Assembly: GCA_934216145.1 (NCBI GenBank)
Contig: CAKQBG010000002.1
Location: forward strand, 4,520-68,519
Direction of reading: 5' to 3'
Length of the DNA stretch: 64,000 nucleotides
DNA from: an uncultured Anaeroplasma sp.
GTDB lineage: Bacteria; Bacillota_I; Bacilli_A; Acholeplasmatales; Anaeroplasmataceae
Shown: piece by piece, positions 36,415-45,881 of the stretch
Numbering within the stretch: the first letter of the stretch is position 1
How the letters are laid out: the number at the start of each line of letters is the position of its first letter
Position numbers and translations under genes: made by a program
Notes under the pieces: model-generated
Databases searched by the model: none
What the model was told of the DNA's origin: nothing
What the model saw: the letters and a program-made list of their open reading frames with translations, nothing else

Positions 36415-37311
36415 ATGGAAAAAATTACTGTTTTTACTCCATGTTTTAATGCTGCTAAAACAATTAATCGAGTTTATGATAGTCTATTACAACAAACATA
36501 TAATAATTTTGAATGGATTATTGTCAATGATGGGTCAATTGATAATAGTTTAGATATGATAAAGAAATTTAAGGCTGAAGGTAAATTAGATATTAAGATT
36601 ATAAACCAAGAAAATAGTGGTAAACATATTGCCTTAAATAAAGCATTAGATGTCGCTACGGGATATTTTTTTATTACAATAGATGCAGATGACGGTATTT
36701 TTCCATGGGGATTAGGATTATTTATATCAATGTGGAATTTAATACCTACTAATGAACGAGAAAATTTTTGTGGAATGAAAGCAAAAAGTTGTGACAATGA
36801 TACAAATGTATATCGTGGAAAAAATTTTGGTAACAAGGCATGGCTGGATACGGATTTAATCTCATTTAGATTTAAGATGAAATTAGATAATTGGGAAATG
36901 ATCCAAATGATTCGTACTGACATATATAGACAATATAAAAGTCCAGAAATAAAAGGAAGATTCTTTCCAGAGATAATATGTCAGTATGAGATGGCAAAGA
37001 AATACAAGATTAGATTTATAGATTATCCAACAAGAATGTATTATATTAATGGACCATCATTAACTCACTCTAATTATAATAAATCTAGAGAAAATATATA
37101 CCTTTGGACATATTTAGTAAATAATTTTGATGGCTTACCTAATTTAAATTTTAAATTATTTACTAAAGCAATTATTGGAATGATGCGTGATACAATGTAC
37201 AATAATAAAAAAAGCGGATTTGATTTTAAATGCATCAAATTAAAGCGTAAAAGATTTTATGCTTACTTGATGTATCCAGTTGCATTTTGGCTTTATAAAA
37301 ATGGAAAGTAG
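36415..37311 (+). CDS. Family 2 glycosyltransferase
   Basis: 298 residues, GT-A fold. FTPCFNAAKTINRVYDSLL, VNDGSIDNSLDMI (about 39-51) and the metal-site TIDADDGIFPWG (about 92-103) mark a family 2 enzyme, of the subgroup that often has DAD rather than DXD. A short, basic, hydrophobic C-terminus (about 270-298) may touch the membrane. It starts one base after the pyruvyltransferase stop. Sugar specificity is unknown. Confidence 0.9.
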   Translation: MEKITVFTPCFNAAKTINRVYDSLLQQTYNNFEWIIVNDGSIDNSLDMIKKFKAEGKLDIKIINQENSGKHIALNKALDVATGYFFITIDADDGIFPWGLGLFISMWNLIPTNERENFCGMKAKSCDNDTNVYRGKNFGNKAWLDTDLISFRFKMKLDNWEMIQMIRTDIYRQYKSPEIKGRFFPEIICQYEMAKKYKIRFIDYPTRMYYINGPSLTHSNYNKSRENIYLWTYLVNNFDGLPNLNFKLFTKAIIGMMRDTMYNNKKSGFDFKCIKLKRKRFYAYLMYPVAFWLYKNGK

Positions 37312-37322
37312 GGAATAAAATT

Positions 37323-38507
37323 ATGGCAGAAGCTAAATTAAATGGTACAGTCATTGTTACATATAGATGTAATGCTAGATGTTCAATGTGTAATAGATAT
37401 AAAGCACCATCTAGACAAGATGAAGAAATATCAATTGAAACAATAAAAAAATTACCAAAAATGTATTTTACAAACATAACTGGTGGAGAACCATTTATTA
37501 GAACCGATTTGAAAGATATTGTAAGAGAACTTTACAAAAAATCAGATCGTATTGTAATCTCTACTAATGGATTTTTTACAGATAGAATCATTGATTTATG
37601 TAATGAATTTCCTAATGTAGGTATTAGAATCTCAATTGAAGGCCTTGAACAAACTAATAATGAAATTAGAGGACTTCCTGATGGATTTAATAGAGGTTAT
37701 ACAACATTAAAAAAACTTGTTGAAATGAAACATCCAGATGTTGGCTTTGGTATGACAGTACAGGATAAAAATGCTAAAGATCTTGTTCCTTTATATAATT
37801 TATCAAATGAAATGGGAATGGAGTTTGCAACGGCATCACTTCATAATTCATTCTATTTCGTAGAAGCAAAGAATATAATTCATGATAGAATGATGGTTGC
37901 ACAAAACTTTGAAGATTTAATAAATAGACTTTTAGCTTCTAAATCACCAAAAAAGTGGTTTAGAGCATATTTCAACCATGGTTTAATTAATTATATTTTT
38001 TCTCAAAAGAGATTATTACCATGTAATATGGCTTTTGATACTTTTTTCATTGATCCATATGGTGATGTAATGCCATGTAATGGTACTAAAGATAAAGAAG
38101 TTATGGGGAATCTTAATAATCAATCATGGGATGAACTTTGGAATTCATCACAAGCTGAACAAGTTCGTGCCAAAGTTAGACACTGTAATAGAAATTGCTG
38201 GATGATTGGATCTGCATCGCCTGCAATTAGAAAGCATATTGTAAAAGTGTCTTGGTGGGTATTTAGACATAAGTTCTTAAGATTCTTTAAAAAGAAAAAA
38301 TACTCAATGTATGAGAATAAAATTGTTAGAGACTTTAGAGATGGTAAGGTCTTAAAAGAAGAATTAGATAAGTTATCTACATGTGATATGAATGCAATAA
38401 TTAACAACGGTTTATCAGATATGTCAAAAGAACAATTAAAGGGCAAAACTGGTGAGGAAATTGTTAATGCGGATGTAAAATCTCAAGGATATGTAGAAAC
38501 TAAATAA
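37323..38507 (+). CDS. Radical SAM protein with SPASM-like C-terminus
   Basis: 394 residues. The 4Fe-4S/SAM motif C-x3-C-x2-C is at Cys16, Cys20, Cys23 (YRCNARCSMC), followed by TGGEPF. A C-terminal cluster region contains LPCNMAFDTFFIDPYGDVMPCNG and later CNRNCW, a SPASM/twitch arrangement for auxiliary Fe-S clusters. Such enzymes can epimerise or dehydrate sugars or modify peptides. It sits between a glycosyltransferase and an acyltransferase in a continuous operon, so a radical modification of the glycan or its precursor is a reasonable inference. AGGG precedes the ATG. No peptide substrate gene is seen nearby. Confidence 0.88.
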   Translation: MAEAKLNGTVIVTYRCNARCSMCNRYKAPSRQDEEISIETIKKLPKMYFTNITGGEPFIRTDLKDIVRELYKKSDRIVISTNGFFTDRIIDLCNEFPNVGIRISIEGLEQTNNEIRGLPDGFNRGYTTLKKLVEMKHPDVGFGMTVQDKNAKDLVPLYNLSNEMGMEFATASLHNSFYFVEAKNIIHDRMMVAQNFEDLINRLLASKSPKKWFRAYFNHGLINYIFSQKRLLPCNMAFDTFFIDPYGDVMPCNGTKDKEVMGNLNNQSWDELWNSSQAEQVRAKVRHCNRNCWMIGSASPAIRKHIVKVSWWVFRHKFLRFFKKKKYSMYENKIVRDFRDGKVLKEELDKLSTCDMNAIINNGLSDMSKEQLKGKTGEEIVNADVKSQGYVETK

Positions 38508-38522
38508 AGATGGGTGTTAATT

Positions 38523-39566
38523 ATGCAAAATAGTAAAAATCGATTATTTTATATTGATAATGCAAAAGTTATTGCATGCTTTAGCGTCGTAATTTATCAT
38601 TTTGTCTCAAGCCTAATTGAGTCAAGTCTGATTGAAAAAAATTTAATTAATGATTCATTTTTACTATGGCTTAATTCCTTTCAAGTGATAATATTTTTCT
38701 TTTGTAGTGGTTTTTTGTTTAATAAGTATGGTAAAAATGATACTTTATCATCATGGAGGACTAATACATTAAAAAAGGGTCTTAATCTCTTGGTTCCATA
38801 TTTAATATTTTCATTTTTTACAATAATCTTAAAAAAATTTGGTAGTAATTATGTAAATAATAATGTTGAAAATCCTTTATATTCATTCTTTATATCGCCG
38901 ATTGCACCTTATTGGTTTTTAATTACTTTATTCATTTTCTTTTTAATTCCAATTCAAAATGATAATGAACTGAATTTATTAAATATACTTATTAGTATTA
39001 TATTTGTATTATTCTATGGATTTAATTCATTTTTTTCAATTATTAATTTACCTTCAATTATAAGTTTTTTAATATCAAATTATATATGGTTTATTTTGGG
39101 ATGGTTCTTTAGCAAATACAATTTGGTTGAAAAAATAGAATTAAATAGAATTAGTTATTTTATTTTACTAATATTCTTTAGCATGTTATTAATTCTTTTC
39201 TATTTGAAATTTGAATTATTTACGATTTGTTTTTTAAAACCAATTTTGGGATTTTGTATTGCACTATGTATTTTAATGATTTTTTACCATTACTTTAATT
39301 CTAGAAGTTGGTGGCTTTCTAAATATTATTTTTATGTATTCTTGTTACATACTATATTCGCAGCAGGATTTAGAATTGTGTTATTTAAATTTGGAGTTTT
39401 TAGTTTGTATATACACCTATTCGGACTAGTGGTAAGCACTTGTGGACCATTATTTACCGGTATAATATGTAAAAGAATTATTTATCTAGATATAATCTTT
39501 TATCCAACAACTACTATTCATATTATAAGGAAGAGGAGAGAAAAAAATAATGAAATCAATATTTAA
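38523..39566 (+). CDS. Membrane acyltransferase (acyltransferase-3/OafA-like)
   Basis: 347 residues, about ten transmembrane helices. FYIDNAKVIACFSVVIYHFV at the N-terminus carries the conserved His of acyltransferase-3 proteins, which O-acetylate surface polysaccharides from the membrane. FLLHTIFAAGFRI near the C-terminus is also typical. GGGTG supports ATG 38523 rather than the GTG at 38514. It overlaps the polymerase gene after it by 17 bases. Confidence 0.88.
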   Translation: MQNSKNRLFYIDNAKVIACFSVVIYHFVSSLIESSLIEKNLINDSFLLWLNSFQVIIFFFCSGFLFNKYGKNDTLSSWRTNTLKKGLNLLVPYLIFSFFTIILKKFGSNYVNNNVENPLYSFFISPIAPYWFLITLFIFFLIPIQNDNELNLLNILISIIFVLFYGFNSFFSIINLPSIISFLISNYIWFILGWFFSKYNLVEKIELNRISYFILLIFFSMLLILFYLKFELFTICFLKPILGFCIALCILMIFYHYFNSRSWWLSKYYFYVFLLHTIFAAGFRIVLFKFGVFSLYIHLFGLVVSTCGPLFTGIICKRIIYLDIIFYPTTTIHIIRKRREKNNEINI

Positions 39567-40773
39567 TTACTCAATAAAAAGTATTATTTTATTTTTATTT
39601 ACTTTTTTCTTGATTATTTTTGAAATATTTCCTATTTCTACATATTTGGATGAAATAGTAGCAGTATTATCAATTTTGGGATTAATTTATATTTTTATAA
39701 AAGGAAACATTAAAAAATATGATAAAATTTCATTGGTTTTATTAGCTGTTTTTTTGTTGATTGGTTTTTTTGGGAATTTATTTAGTGGAGTATCTAGACC
39801 AGTAATGTCGATATTTTTAGATGCTTTTGATAATATTAAAGTTTTCGTAATTTTCTATTATTTTTATTATTCCTTTAAAAGTGTTAAAATTAGGAATGAA
39901 TTTATAGATTTAGCTAAATTTCCTGCCATATTATTTATTTGTGTTTCTACAGTGTGTTCACTGATTAGTATTTTTATAAATATTGGTATGTCTTATGGTA
40001 CTAGATTTGGAATTAATGCATTTACGTTTATTTTCGAAATGCAACATCAATATACAGCTGTTTGTATCTTATGTCTATGTATCGTTTCAATATCTAATAT
40101 TTCATTTAAAAAATTTTTTATTATTTTAGCATTGATCCCTATATTGTTAACAACTAAGGGACCATCTATACTATTTGTTGTTTTCTTTCTTATATTAATG
40201 TTTATTTTTTTTAAAAAATTTAAATTTAACATTTGGACAATTATAATACTTTTTATTCTTACGATATTAATCGGATCTTTTCAAATTGAAAATTATTTAC
40301 AAAATCAAGATGCACCTAGATATTTATTTTTCAAATATGCATTTATTGATGCAAATGCACATTTACCTTTTGGATCTGGTTTTGCAACATTTGGCTCTGA
40401 TATGGCAGCTAAATATTATTCACCATTATATATCCAATATGGATTTAATTCATTATATGGTATGAGTGAAGCAAATAATGCCTTTTTAAATGATACCGGA
40501 CTACCAATGTATATCGGACAATGTGGATATATTGGTACGGCAGTCTTCTTATATTTTTATTATAGAATTTTTAATTTATATAATAAAAGTATAAAAAATT
40601 ATTTAATAAAAGCTTTGTCGTTAACTATTTTAATTGTATTTTTAATTCATTCAGTAGGTGCTGCAATATTAACTAATTCAAGCTGTGTAATTGCATTTAT
40701 AGGTTTATCATTATTAAATGAAAAAAAAGATTTTTTGTTTTTAGATAAAGAGGTATTATATGCAAAGCAGTAG
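39550..40773 (+). CDS. Wzy-type polysaccharide polymerase (pathway 2)
   Basis: 407 residues with about ten to twelve transmembrane helices. The loop between TM segments holds DANAHLPFGSGFATFGS and MSEANNAFLNDTG, resembling the catalytic periplasmic loop of O-antigen polymerases. Together with the downstream Wzx it completes a second Wzx/Wzy pathway. AGAGGAG lies upstream. The family is poorly conserved, so the call depends on topology and context. Confidence 0.78.
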   Translation: MKSIFNYSIKSIILFLFTFFLIIFEIFPISTYLDEIVAVLSILGLIYIFIKGNIKKYDKISLVLLAVFLLIGFFGNLFSGVSRPVMSIFLDAFDNIKVFVIFYYFYYSFKSVKIRNEFIDLAKFPAILFICVSTVCSLISIFINIGMSYGTRFGINAFTFIFEMQHQYTAVCILCLCIVSISNISFKKFFIILALIPILLTTKGPSILFVVFFLILMFIFFKKFKFNIWTIIILFILTILIGSFQIENYLQNQDAPRYLFFKYAFIDANAHLPFGSGFATFGSDMAAKYYSPLYIQYGFNSLYGMSEANNAFLNDTGLPMYIGQCGYIGTAVFLYFYYRIFNLYNKSIKNYLIKALSLTILIVFLIHSVGAAILTNSSCVIAFIGLSLLNEKKDFLFLDKEVLYAKQ

Positions 40774-42298
40774 AACTAGAAACGCTGGTAGAAATATTAT
40801 TTATGGTTTTTTATATAAAATAATTGTTTTATTAATGCCATTTGTTCTACGTACAGTTATCATTAATTATCTTGGAAAAGAATATTTAGGCCTAAATACA
40901 ATGTTTGCTTCTATATTAGAAGTATTAAATATGGCTGAATTAGGTTTTAGTAGTGCAATGGTTTATAGTATGTATAAACCTGCTGCAGAAAATGATACTG
41001 ATAAAATAAATGCTTTATTAAATTTTTATAAAAAAGTATATTTGGTTATTGGTATAATTATATTAATATCTGGTTTGATAATAATGCCATTTTTGCCAAA
41101 TTTTATTGCTGATAAATCAATTCCAGGAAATTTAAATGTTTATTTATTATTTTTTATGTATTTATTGTCAATTGTTATTAGTTATGTAACGGTTGCATAT
41201 AAAGGCTCTTTGTTTTTGGCATTTCAGCGTGTCGATATTAGTACTAAAATAAATGGTTTTATATTACTTTTTAGATATAGTATTCAAATAATACTAATCA
41301 TTACAACTAAGAATTATTATTTGAATATACTTATGCTTCCTATTTTTCAAATTTTTACAAATCTAATTGTTTATTTTTTCTTAAAAAAAATGTATCCTGA
41401 ATATCATTGCAGTGGTAAACTTGATAAAAAAACGAAAAAAAATATAAGAGTTAGGGTTTTTTCTTTGTTCGGACATAAATTAAGTGATAAAGTATTAACT
41501 TCTGTTGATAGTCTTATGATTTCGACATTTCTTGGATTATCAATTTTGGCTATGTTTGATAATTATAATTATATTCAAAGTTCTGTTGGTGGTTTGATTA
41601 TTATTATATATACTTCAATATTACCTGGAATAGGGAATAGTGTTGTAAAAGAAAGTATTGAGAAAAATAAAAGAGATTTTAATATATTAACATTTACTAA
41701 TACATGGTTGATAGGATGGGCATCAATTTGTATTTTATGTTTAGTCCAATGGTTCATTGGAAATATATGGTTAGATGAATCATTTTTGTTTGGAATTTCA
41801 ACAGTGATTTTAGTCCCAATTTATTTTTATTCTTACTATATAAGAAGAATTACTCTAACTTATAAAGACGCTCTTGGAATGTGGAAAGAGGATTGGTTAA
41901 AACCGTATATTATTGTTTTATTAAATATTGGTTTGAATTTACTTTTAGTTAATTTGATTGGTATTAATGGAATATTAATTTCAACAATTTTTATAAACTT
42001 TTTTATTGCTTTTCCTTGGGAAAATATTGTGTTGTTTAAGCATTATTTCAAAGAAGGTGTTTTGAAGTATTTTATAAAGCAAATCATTTATTTGTTTATT
42101 TTTGTTGGAATGGGTATTGGCATGTATTTCTTATGTAATATTTTTTCATTTTCATTTTTAAATTTAATTATTGTAGGGTGTATGCTAATAATTATTCCTA
42201 ATTTAGTATTTATATTTATTAATATAAAAAATGAAGATTTTATTATGACAAAAAACTATTTATTTGAAAAAATGAAAAGAAGGAGAAAAAATGAATAA
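40760..42298 (+). CDS. Wzx-type flippase (pathway 2)
   Basis: 512 residues, about 12-14 transmembrane helices. NYLGKEYLGLNTMFASILEV (about residues 32-51) is the polysaccharide-transport/MATE signature of the group of Wzx proteins with GLNGLFSNIL-type motifs. It probably exports the lipid-linked repeat of pathway 2. It overlaps the polymerase by 14 bases, with AAAGAGG before the ATG. Its sequence group differs from the flippase at 23314, supporting two different glycans. Confidence 0.9.
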   Translation: MQSSRTRNAGRNIIYGFLYKIIVLLMPFVLRTVIINYLGKEYLGLNTMFASILEVLNMAELGFSSAMVYSMYKPAAENDTDKINALLNFYKKVYLVIGIIILISGLIIMPFLPNFIADKSIPGNLNVYLLFFMYLLSIVISYVTVAYKGSLFLAFQRVDISTKINGFILLFRYSIQIILIITTKNYYLNILMLPIFQIFTNLIVYFFLKKMYPEYHCSGKLDKKTKKNIRVRVFSLFGHKLSDKVLTSVDSLMISTFLGLSILAMFDNYNYIQSSVGGLIIIIYTSILPGIGNSVVKESIEKNKRDFNILTFTNTWLIGWASICILCLVQWFIGNIWLDESFLFGISTVILVPIYFYSYYIRRITLTYKDALGMWKEDWLKPYIIVLLNIGLNLLLVNLIGINGILISTIFINFFIAFPWENIVLFKHYFKEGVLKYFIKQIIYLFIFVGMGIGMYFLCNIFSFSFLNLIIVGCMLIIIPNLVFIFINIKNEDFIMTKNYLFEKMKRRRKNE

Positions 42299-43184
42299 AC
42301 TAGTATTTCATCTAAGGAATAAAGATTTATTATACTCATCTATTATTACATTATTTTGTAAATTATTTAAAATAACTCCTAATGAGGGGTTAATAAGAAG
42401 ACGTAATCATATTTATAATCGTTTGAAAAAGAAGTTTTATAAAAATATTTTAGTATATACAAATAATTCAAAACCAGATAATGAAAAAAATAAGTTGATC
42501 TGGATGGTATGGTTACAAAATATAAATAATGCTCCAGAAATAGTTAAGACTTGCATTAAATCTGTTAAAAATCAAATGAAAGATTTTACAATTAAGATAT
42601 TAGATGAAAAAACGATTTTTGATTATATAAGTTTGCCAGAAATTGTTATTAAAAAATGGAAAGATGGAAAAATTGAGAATGCACATTTTTCTGATATAGT
42701 TCGTTTTTCTTTACTATCAAAATATGGTGGTTTGTGGCTAGATTGCACTGTTTTTTTAACTGAACGACTTCCTTCAAGTATATTCAATGTACCACTTTTT
42801 TATTATTCATATGAAAATGATAGTTCTATGAGTTTTGGGGCGTGGTTTATATGGAGTTATAAGTCTAATCCGATTATTAATGAGACGTTAAAGTTATTAT
42901 TGGAATATTGGACAAATTATGATTTTGCTACTGATTATTTTGTTACCTCTTTATTATTTAGAATAGTTTCAGAAAAAAACAAATCTATTTCTGATAATAT
43001 ACCATGCGTTTGTGATAGACTTGCCCATGATTTAGCTAAAAACTTAAATAAAGAATTTAGTGCAGAAAATTATAATATAATTTTATCTCATAGTTATATA
43101 CATAAATTAACGTACAAAAATATTGATTTAAATAGAAAGGGAACTTACTATGATTTCATAGTAAATAATAAAACAAATGAATAG
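42291..43184 (+). CDS. Capsular polysaccharide synthesis glycosyltransferase (Caps_synth/GT32-like)
   Basis: 297 residues, related to the protein encoded at 34308. LIWMVWLQNINNAPEIVKTC (about 67-86), SDIVRFSLLSKYGG and LWLDCTVF (about 146-153) show the family pattern with the metal-site aspartate. It overlaps the flippase gene by eight bases (AAGGAG ahead of ATG) and its end overlaps the next gene. A cytoplasmic glycosyltransferase of pathway 2; sugar unknown. Confidence 0.87.
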   Translation: MNKLVFHLRNKDLLYSSIITLFCKLFKITPNEGLIRRRNHIYNRLKKKFYKNILVYTNNSKPDNEKNKLIWMVWLQNINNAPEIVKTCIKSVKNQMKDFTIKILDEKTIFDYISLPEIVIKKWKDGKIENAHFSDIVRFSLLSKYGGLWLDCTVFLTERLPSSIFNVPLFYYSYENDSSMSFGAWFIWSYKSNPIINETLKLLLEYWTNYDFATDYFVTSLLFRIVSEKNKSISDNIPCVCDRLAHDLAKNLNKEFSAENYNIILSHSYIHKLTYKNIDLNRKGTYYDFIVNNKTNE

Positions 43185-43731
43185 ATTATATATTAGTGAT
43201 TATGAACAGAAAAAAAAGAAAAAATACTCATTTCTAAGAGCATTATATTCTATTATTTCATTACATGATATGCGTTATCTATATTTATTGAGAAAGACAT
43301 CTTTAACAAAAAATAAAATGATAAAGAAAATTATGACTAATAAATTAAAAAAATATGGTCGAAGATATGGCTTAGAAATTAGCCCAGATGCAAAAATTGG
43401 TATGTATTTCGAGTTAGGACACCCGTTCAATATTACTATTAATGGTTCTGCAATTCTGGGAAATCATATAACGATTGGAAAAGGAGCAACAATAGGAGCA
43501 GTAATAAATGGTAATAAAAAAGGTTGTCCTAAAATTGGTGATTATGTTTTTATTGGTATAAATTCAACAATTGTAGGAAACATTAACATAGGTAATAATG
43601 TTATGATTTGTGCTAATGCCTTTGTGAATTTTGATGTACCAGATAATTCCATTGTAATTGGTAATCCTGGAATAATTCATTCAAAAGTCAATCCTGCAAA
43701 AGATTATTTTTATAAAGCTGAGGAACAGTAA
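43177..43731 (+). CDS. Serine-acetyltransferase-like hexapeptide O-acetyltransferase
   Basis: 184 residues. The C-terminal half (about 68-175) is a left-handed beta helix with repeats such as IGKGATIGA, IGDYVFIG and IGNNVMICANAFV; GHPFNITIN contains the likely catalytic histidine of the CysE-like group. Capsule clusters often carry this kind of short CysE relative as an O-acetyltransferase for the glycan. It starts inside the end of the previous gene with a poor ribosome site, so coupling is likely. Confidence 0.85.
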   Translation: MNRLYISDYEQKKKKKYSFLRALYSIISLHDMRYLYLLRKTSLTKNKMIKKIMTNKLKKYGRRYGLEISPDAKIGMYFELGHPFNITINGSAILGNHITIGKGATIGAVINGNKKGCPKIGDYVFIGINSTIVGNINIGNNVMICANAFVNFDVPDNSIVIGNPGIIHSKVNPAKDYFYKAEEQ

Positions 43732-43732
43732 T

Positions 43733-44938
43733 ATGAAAGTTTTATTAATAAATAAATTCCACTATATGAAGGGTGGATCAGAGAGATATTATTTAACTGT
43801 TGCTGAAGCATTTAGGAAACAGGGACATGATGTTTGTTTTTTAGCAATGCAAGATGAAAAGAATATCGAATGTGAACAATCTAAATATTTTATTTCTAAT
43901 GCATCTGTTAAAGGCGGTATTAAGTCTAAGCTTAATATGATTATGCATATTGCATATTCAAAGGAAGCTTATGAAAAGACTAAAAAACTTTGTGAAGCAG
44001 AAAAACCTGATTTAGTTATTCTAAATCTAGTTCATAAGCAATTAACATGCTCTGTCATTGATGCTATTAAAGAGTATAATAAAGATCTACAAATTTTTTG
44101 GACAATGCATGATTTAATTTGTGTATGTCCTGCATATACTATGTTAGATGCTAATGGTAATATTTGTGAGAAGTGTTTACATGGAGATTTCTCTAACTGT
44201 AAGAAGAATAACTGTGCTCATGGCTCTAAGCTTATGAGTATATTATCTACTTATGAAGCTAACCAAATTAGGAAACATGGTTGGTATAATATGGTTGATT
44301 TATTCATTTGTCCATCTATGTTTTATAGAGATAAGCTTAGAGAAGGTAAATTCACAACTAGTAAGATTGAATGGATGAGAAATCCTCTTCCGGTTGATAC
44401 AAAGTATGAATTAAATAACCATGATGATAAATATATTTTGTTCTTTGGTAGATTATCTAAAGAAAAAGGTGTAAAGACTTTAATTGATGCTATGAAAGAT
44501 GAGAACTATGCATTAAAAGTATTAGGTACTGGACCTTTGGAAAAAGAATTAAAGGATTATATTAAATCTAATAATATCACTAATGTAGAATTATTAGGAT
44601 TTAAATCAGGTGAAGAACTTACTAATTATGTACGAAATTCTAGATGTGTTGTACTTCCATCTGAATGGTATGAAAATGGACCATACTCAGCAATGGAAGC
44701 AATGGCTTTAGGAAAGCCATTAATCGTATCTAATTTAGGCGGTTTACCTGAATTAGTAGAAGATGGTAAGAATGGCTTTATCTTTAAAGAAAAATCCGAA
44801 TTATCAAAATGCTTAGATAAGATGGTTAATTTAGATGAAGAATCATATTCTAAGATGTGTGAGGATTCATTATCAAAAGCCAAAAAATGGTTTGATCCTA
44901 TTTCTTATATTAATGAAATGATATCATATGTTAAATAA
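43733..44938 (+). CDS. Family 4 glycosyltransferase
   Basis: 401 residues, GT-B fold. LLINKFHYMKGGSERYYL at the N-terminus and SEWYENGPYSAMEAMALGKP (about 307-326, E-x7-E) are typical GT4. A cysteine-rich patch (CVCPAYTMLDANGNICEKCL with CKKNNC; about residues 126-162) is characteristic of a subgroup that binds a metal there. Last gene of pathway 2: the stop lies within a terminator hairpin. GAGG lies upstream. Confidence 0.9.
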   Translation: MKVLLINKFHYMKGGSERYYLTVAEAFRKQGHDVCFLAMQDEKNIECEQSKYFISNASVKGGIKSKLNMIMHIAYSKEAYEKTKKLCEAEKPDLVILNLVHKQLTCSVIDAIKEYNKDLQIFWTMHDLICVCPAYTMLDANGNICEKCLHGDFSNCKKNNCAHGSKLMSILSTYEANQIRKHGWYNMVDLFICPSMFYRDKLREGKFTTSKIEWMRNPLPVDTKYELNNHDDKYILFFGRLSKEKGVKTLIDAMKDENYALKVLGTGPLEKELKDYIKSNNITNVELLGFKSGEELTNYVRNSRCVVLPSEWYENGPYSAMEAMALGKPLIVSNLGGLPELVEDGKNGFIFKEKSELSKCLDKMVNLDEESYSKMCEDSLSKAKKWFDPISYINEMISYVK

Positions 44939-44966
44939 GATGACTTATATGGTCATCTTATTATTT
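44935..44966 (+). terminator. Terminator of pathway 2
   Basis: ATAAGATGAC (44935-44944) / GTCATCTTAT (44952-44961), 10 perfect pairs, followed by TATTTTG; overlaps the stop codon. Confidence 0.75.
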
Positions 44967-45105
44967 TGATTCAAATTTTAGACATATTATAGAATTTATC
45001 TTAATAATCTTTTATTTTACTATATAAAATAACCAAGATTCTTTCTTTAACTTCATTGATTTATTTAATAAAAACAATAACTCTAACTATAGCTCCACTT
45101 ATATA

Positions 45106-45788
45106 ATGGATTATTTCATGCTACGAAAAGAACCAAACAAAACTCTAGCCTATGCTATGTTCTTTGGTTTAATCCCACCAATCTATTATCCAGGATTAAT
45201 TTTAGAAATCCTAAATAATTTCACAGGAGTAGTAATTCAAATTGATTGATCTATAAAGGATATGTATAGCAAAGCTCTATTAAAACTAAAAAAATATTCA
45301 TTATGAGTTAACAATCGTAAAGGATAACTGTATTAAAGAAGAATCAACCTTTTCAATTCAAACAATTAAGAAGATTCTTTTTAATGCCCTATCAGATAGT
45401 AGCTATAATCTAGAATATCAATACGACACTATTCACATATTATTAGAAGATAATAAAATAGAATTTAAATATCCAGAAGGACCAATTAAATTCTAAAATA
45501 ATGAAATCAATAGAAATCCATCTATTAAAACAATCAATAACTTAATACTATCAAATGATACAGGCCAAACAGATATTATATCTATCAATGATTCCTGTAC
45601 CCTAAGAAACTACAGAAGCCCAATATATAAATAGGGATGGAAATATCTCTATTACCATCTACCATAAAGAACAACATGAAAGATATTTTGGCAATAGAAC
45701 TATAGATAAAATCTGTGGGTTCTGTCAAACTCCAAAATCTAAACAAGAAATCTATAAGCATTTCTTCAACACAAAAATATATTTTTAA
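45106..45788 (+). pseudogene. Decayed AlbA_2-domain (COG2865-like) ATP-binding protein
   Basis: Interrupted reading frames carry recognisable pieces in order: KTLAYAMFFGLIPPIYYPGL, like the LLFGKNP-x-x-xFP block of AlbA_2/putative transcriptional regulator proteins; then IKKILFNALSDSSYNLEYQY, EDNKIEFKYPEGPI and NRNPSIKTIN, matching the EALLNAxxHRDY, IEIxNPGG and NPxI motifs of their GHKL-like domain; and ICGFCQTPKSKQEIYKHFF, like their winged-helix end. Stops at about 45249-45251 and 45494-45496 and frame changes break it. The N-terminal AlbA_2 domain is missing. Recognition is by motif order, so moderate confidence. Confidence 0.6.
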
Positions 45789-45840
45789 AAATTGTATTAT
45801 TATGTGAAAGAATTTTTTGAACTTTATTAAATAGTATAAA

Positions 45841-45849
45841 TGTGATAAT
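45841..45849 (+). promoter_or_regulatory. Possible extended -10 promoter
   Basis: TG-T-GATAAT (45841-45849) about 33 bases upstream of the Fe-S protein gene; no good -35. Confidence 0.35.
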
Positions 45850-45881
45850 ATTAAATAGCATTATTATAAGGAGATAATTAT

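Noticed and set aside
36474-36923. 149-codon minus-strand frame inside the family 2 glycosyltransferase
   Set aside because: Antisense to an intact gene with clear motifs and without a ribosome site.
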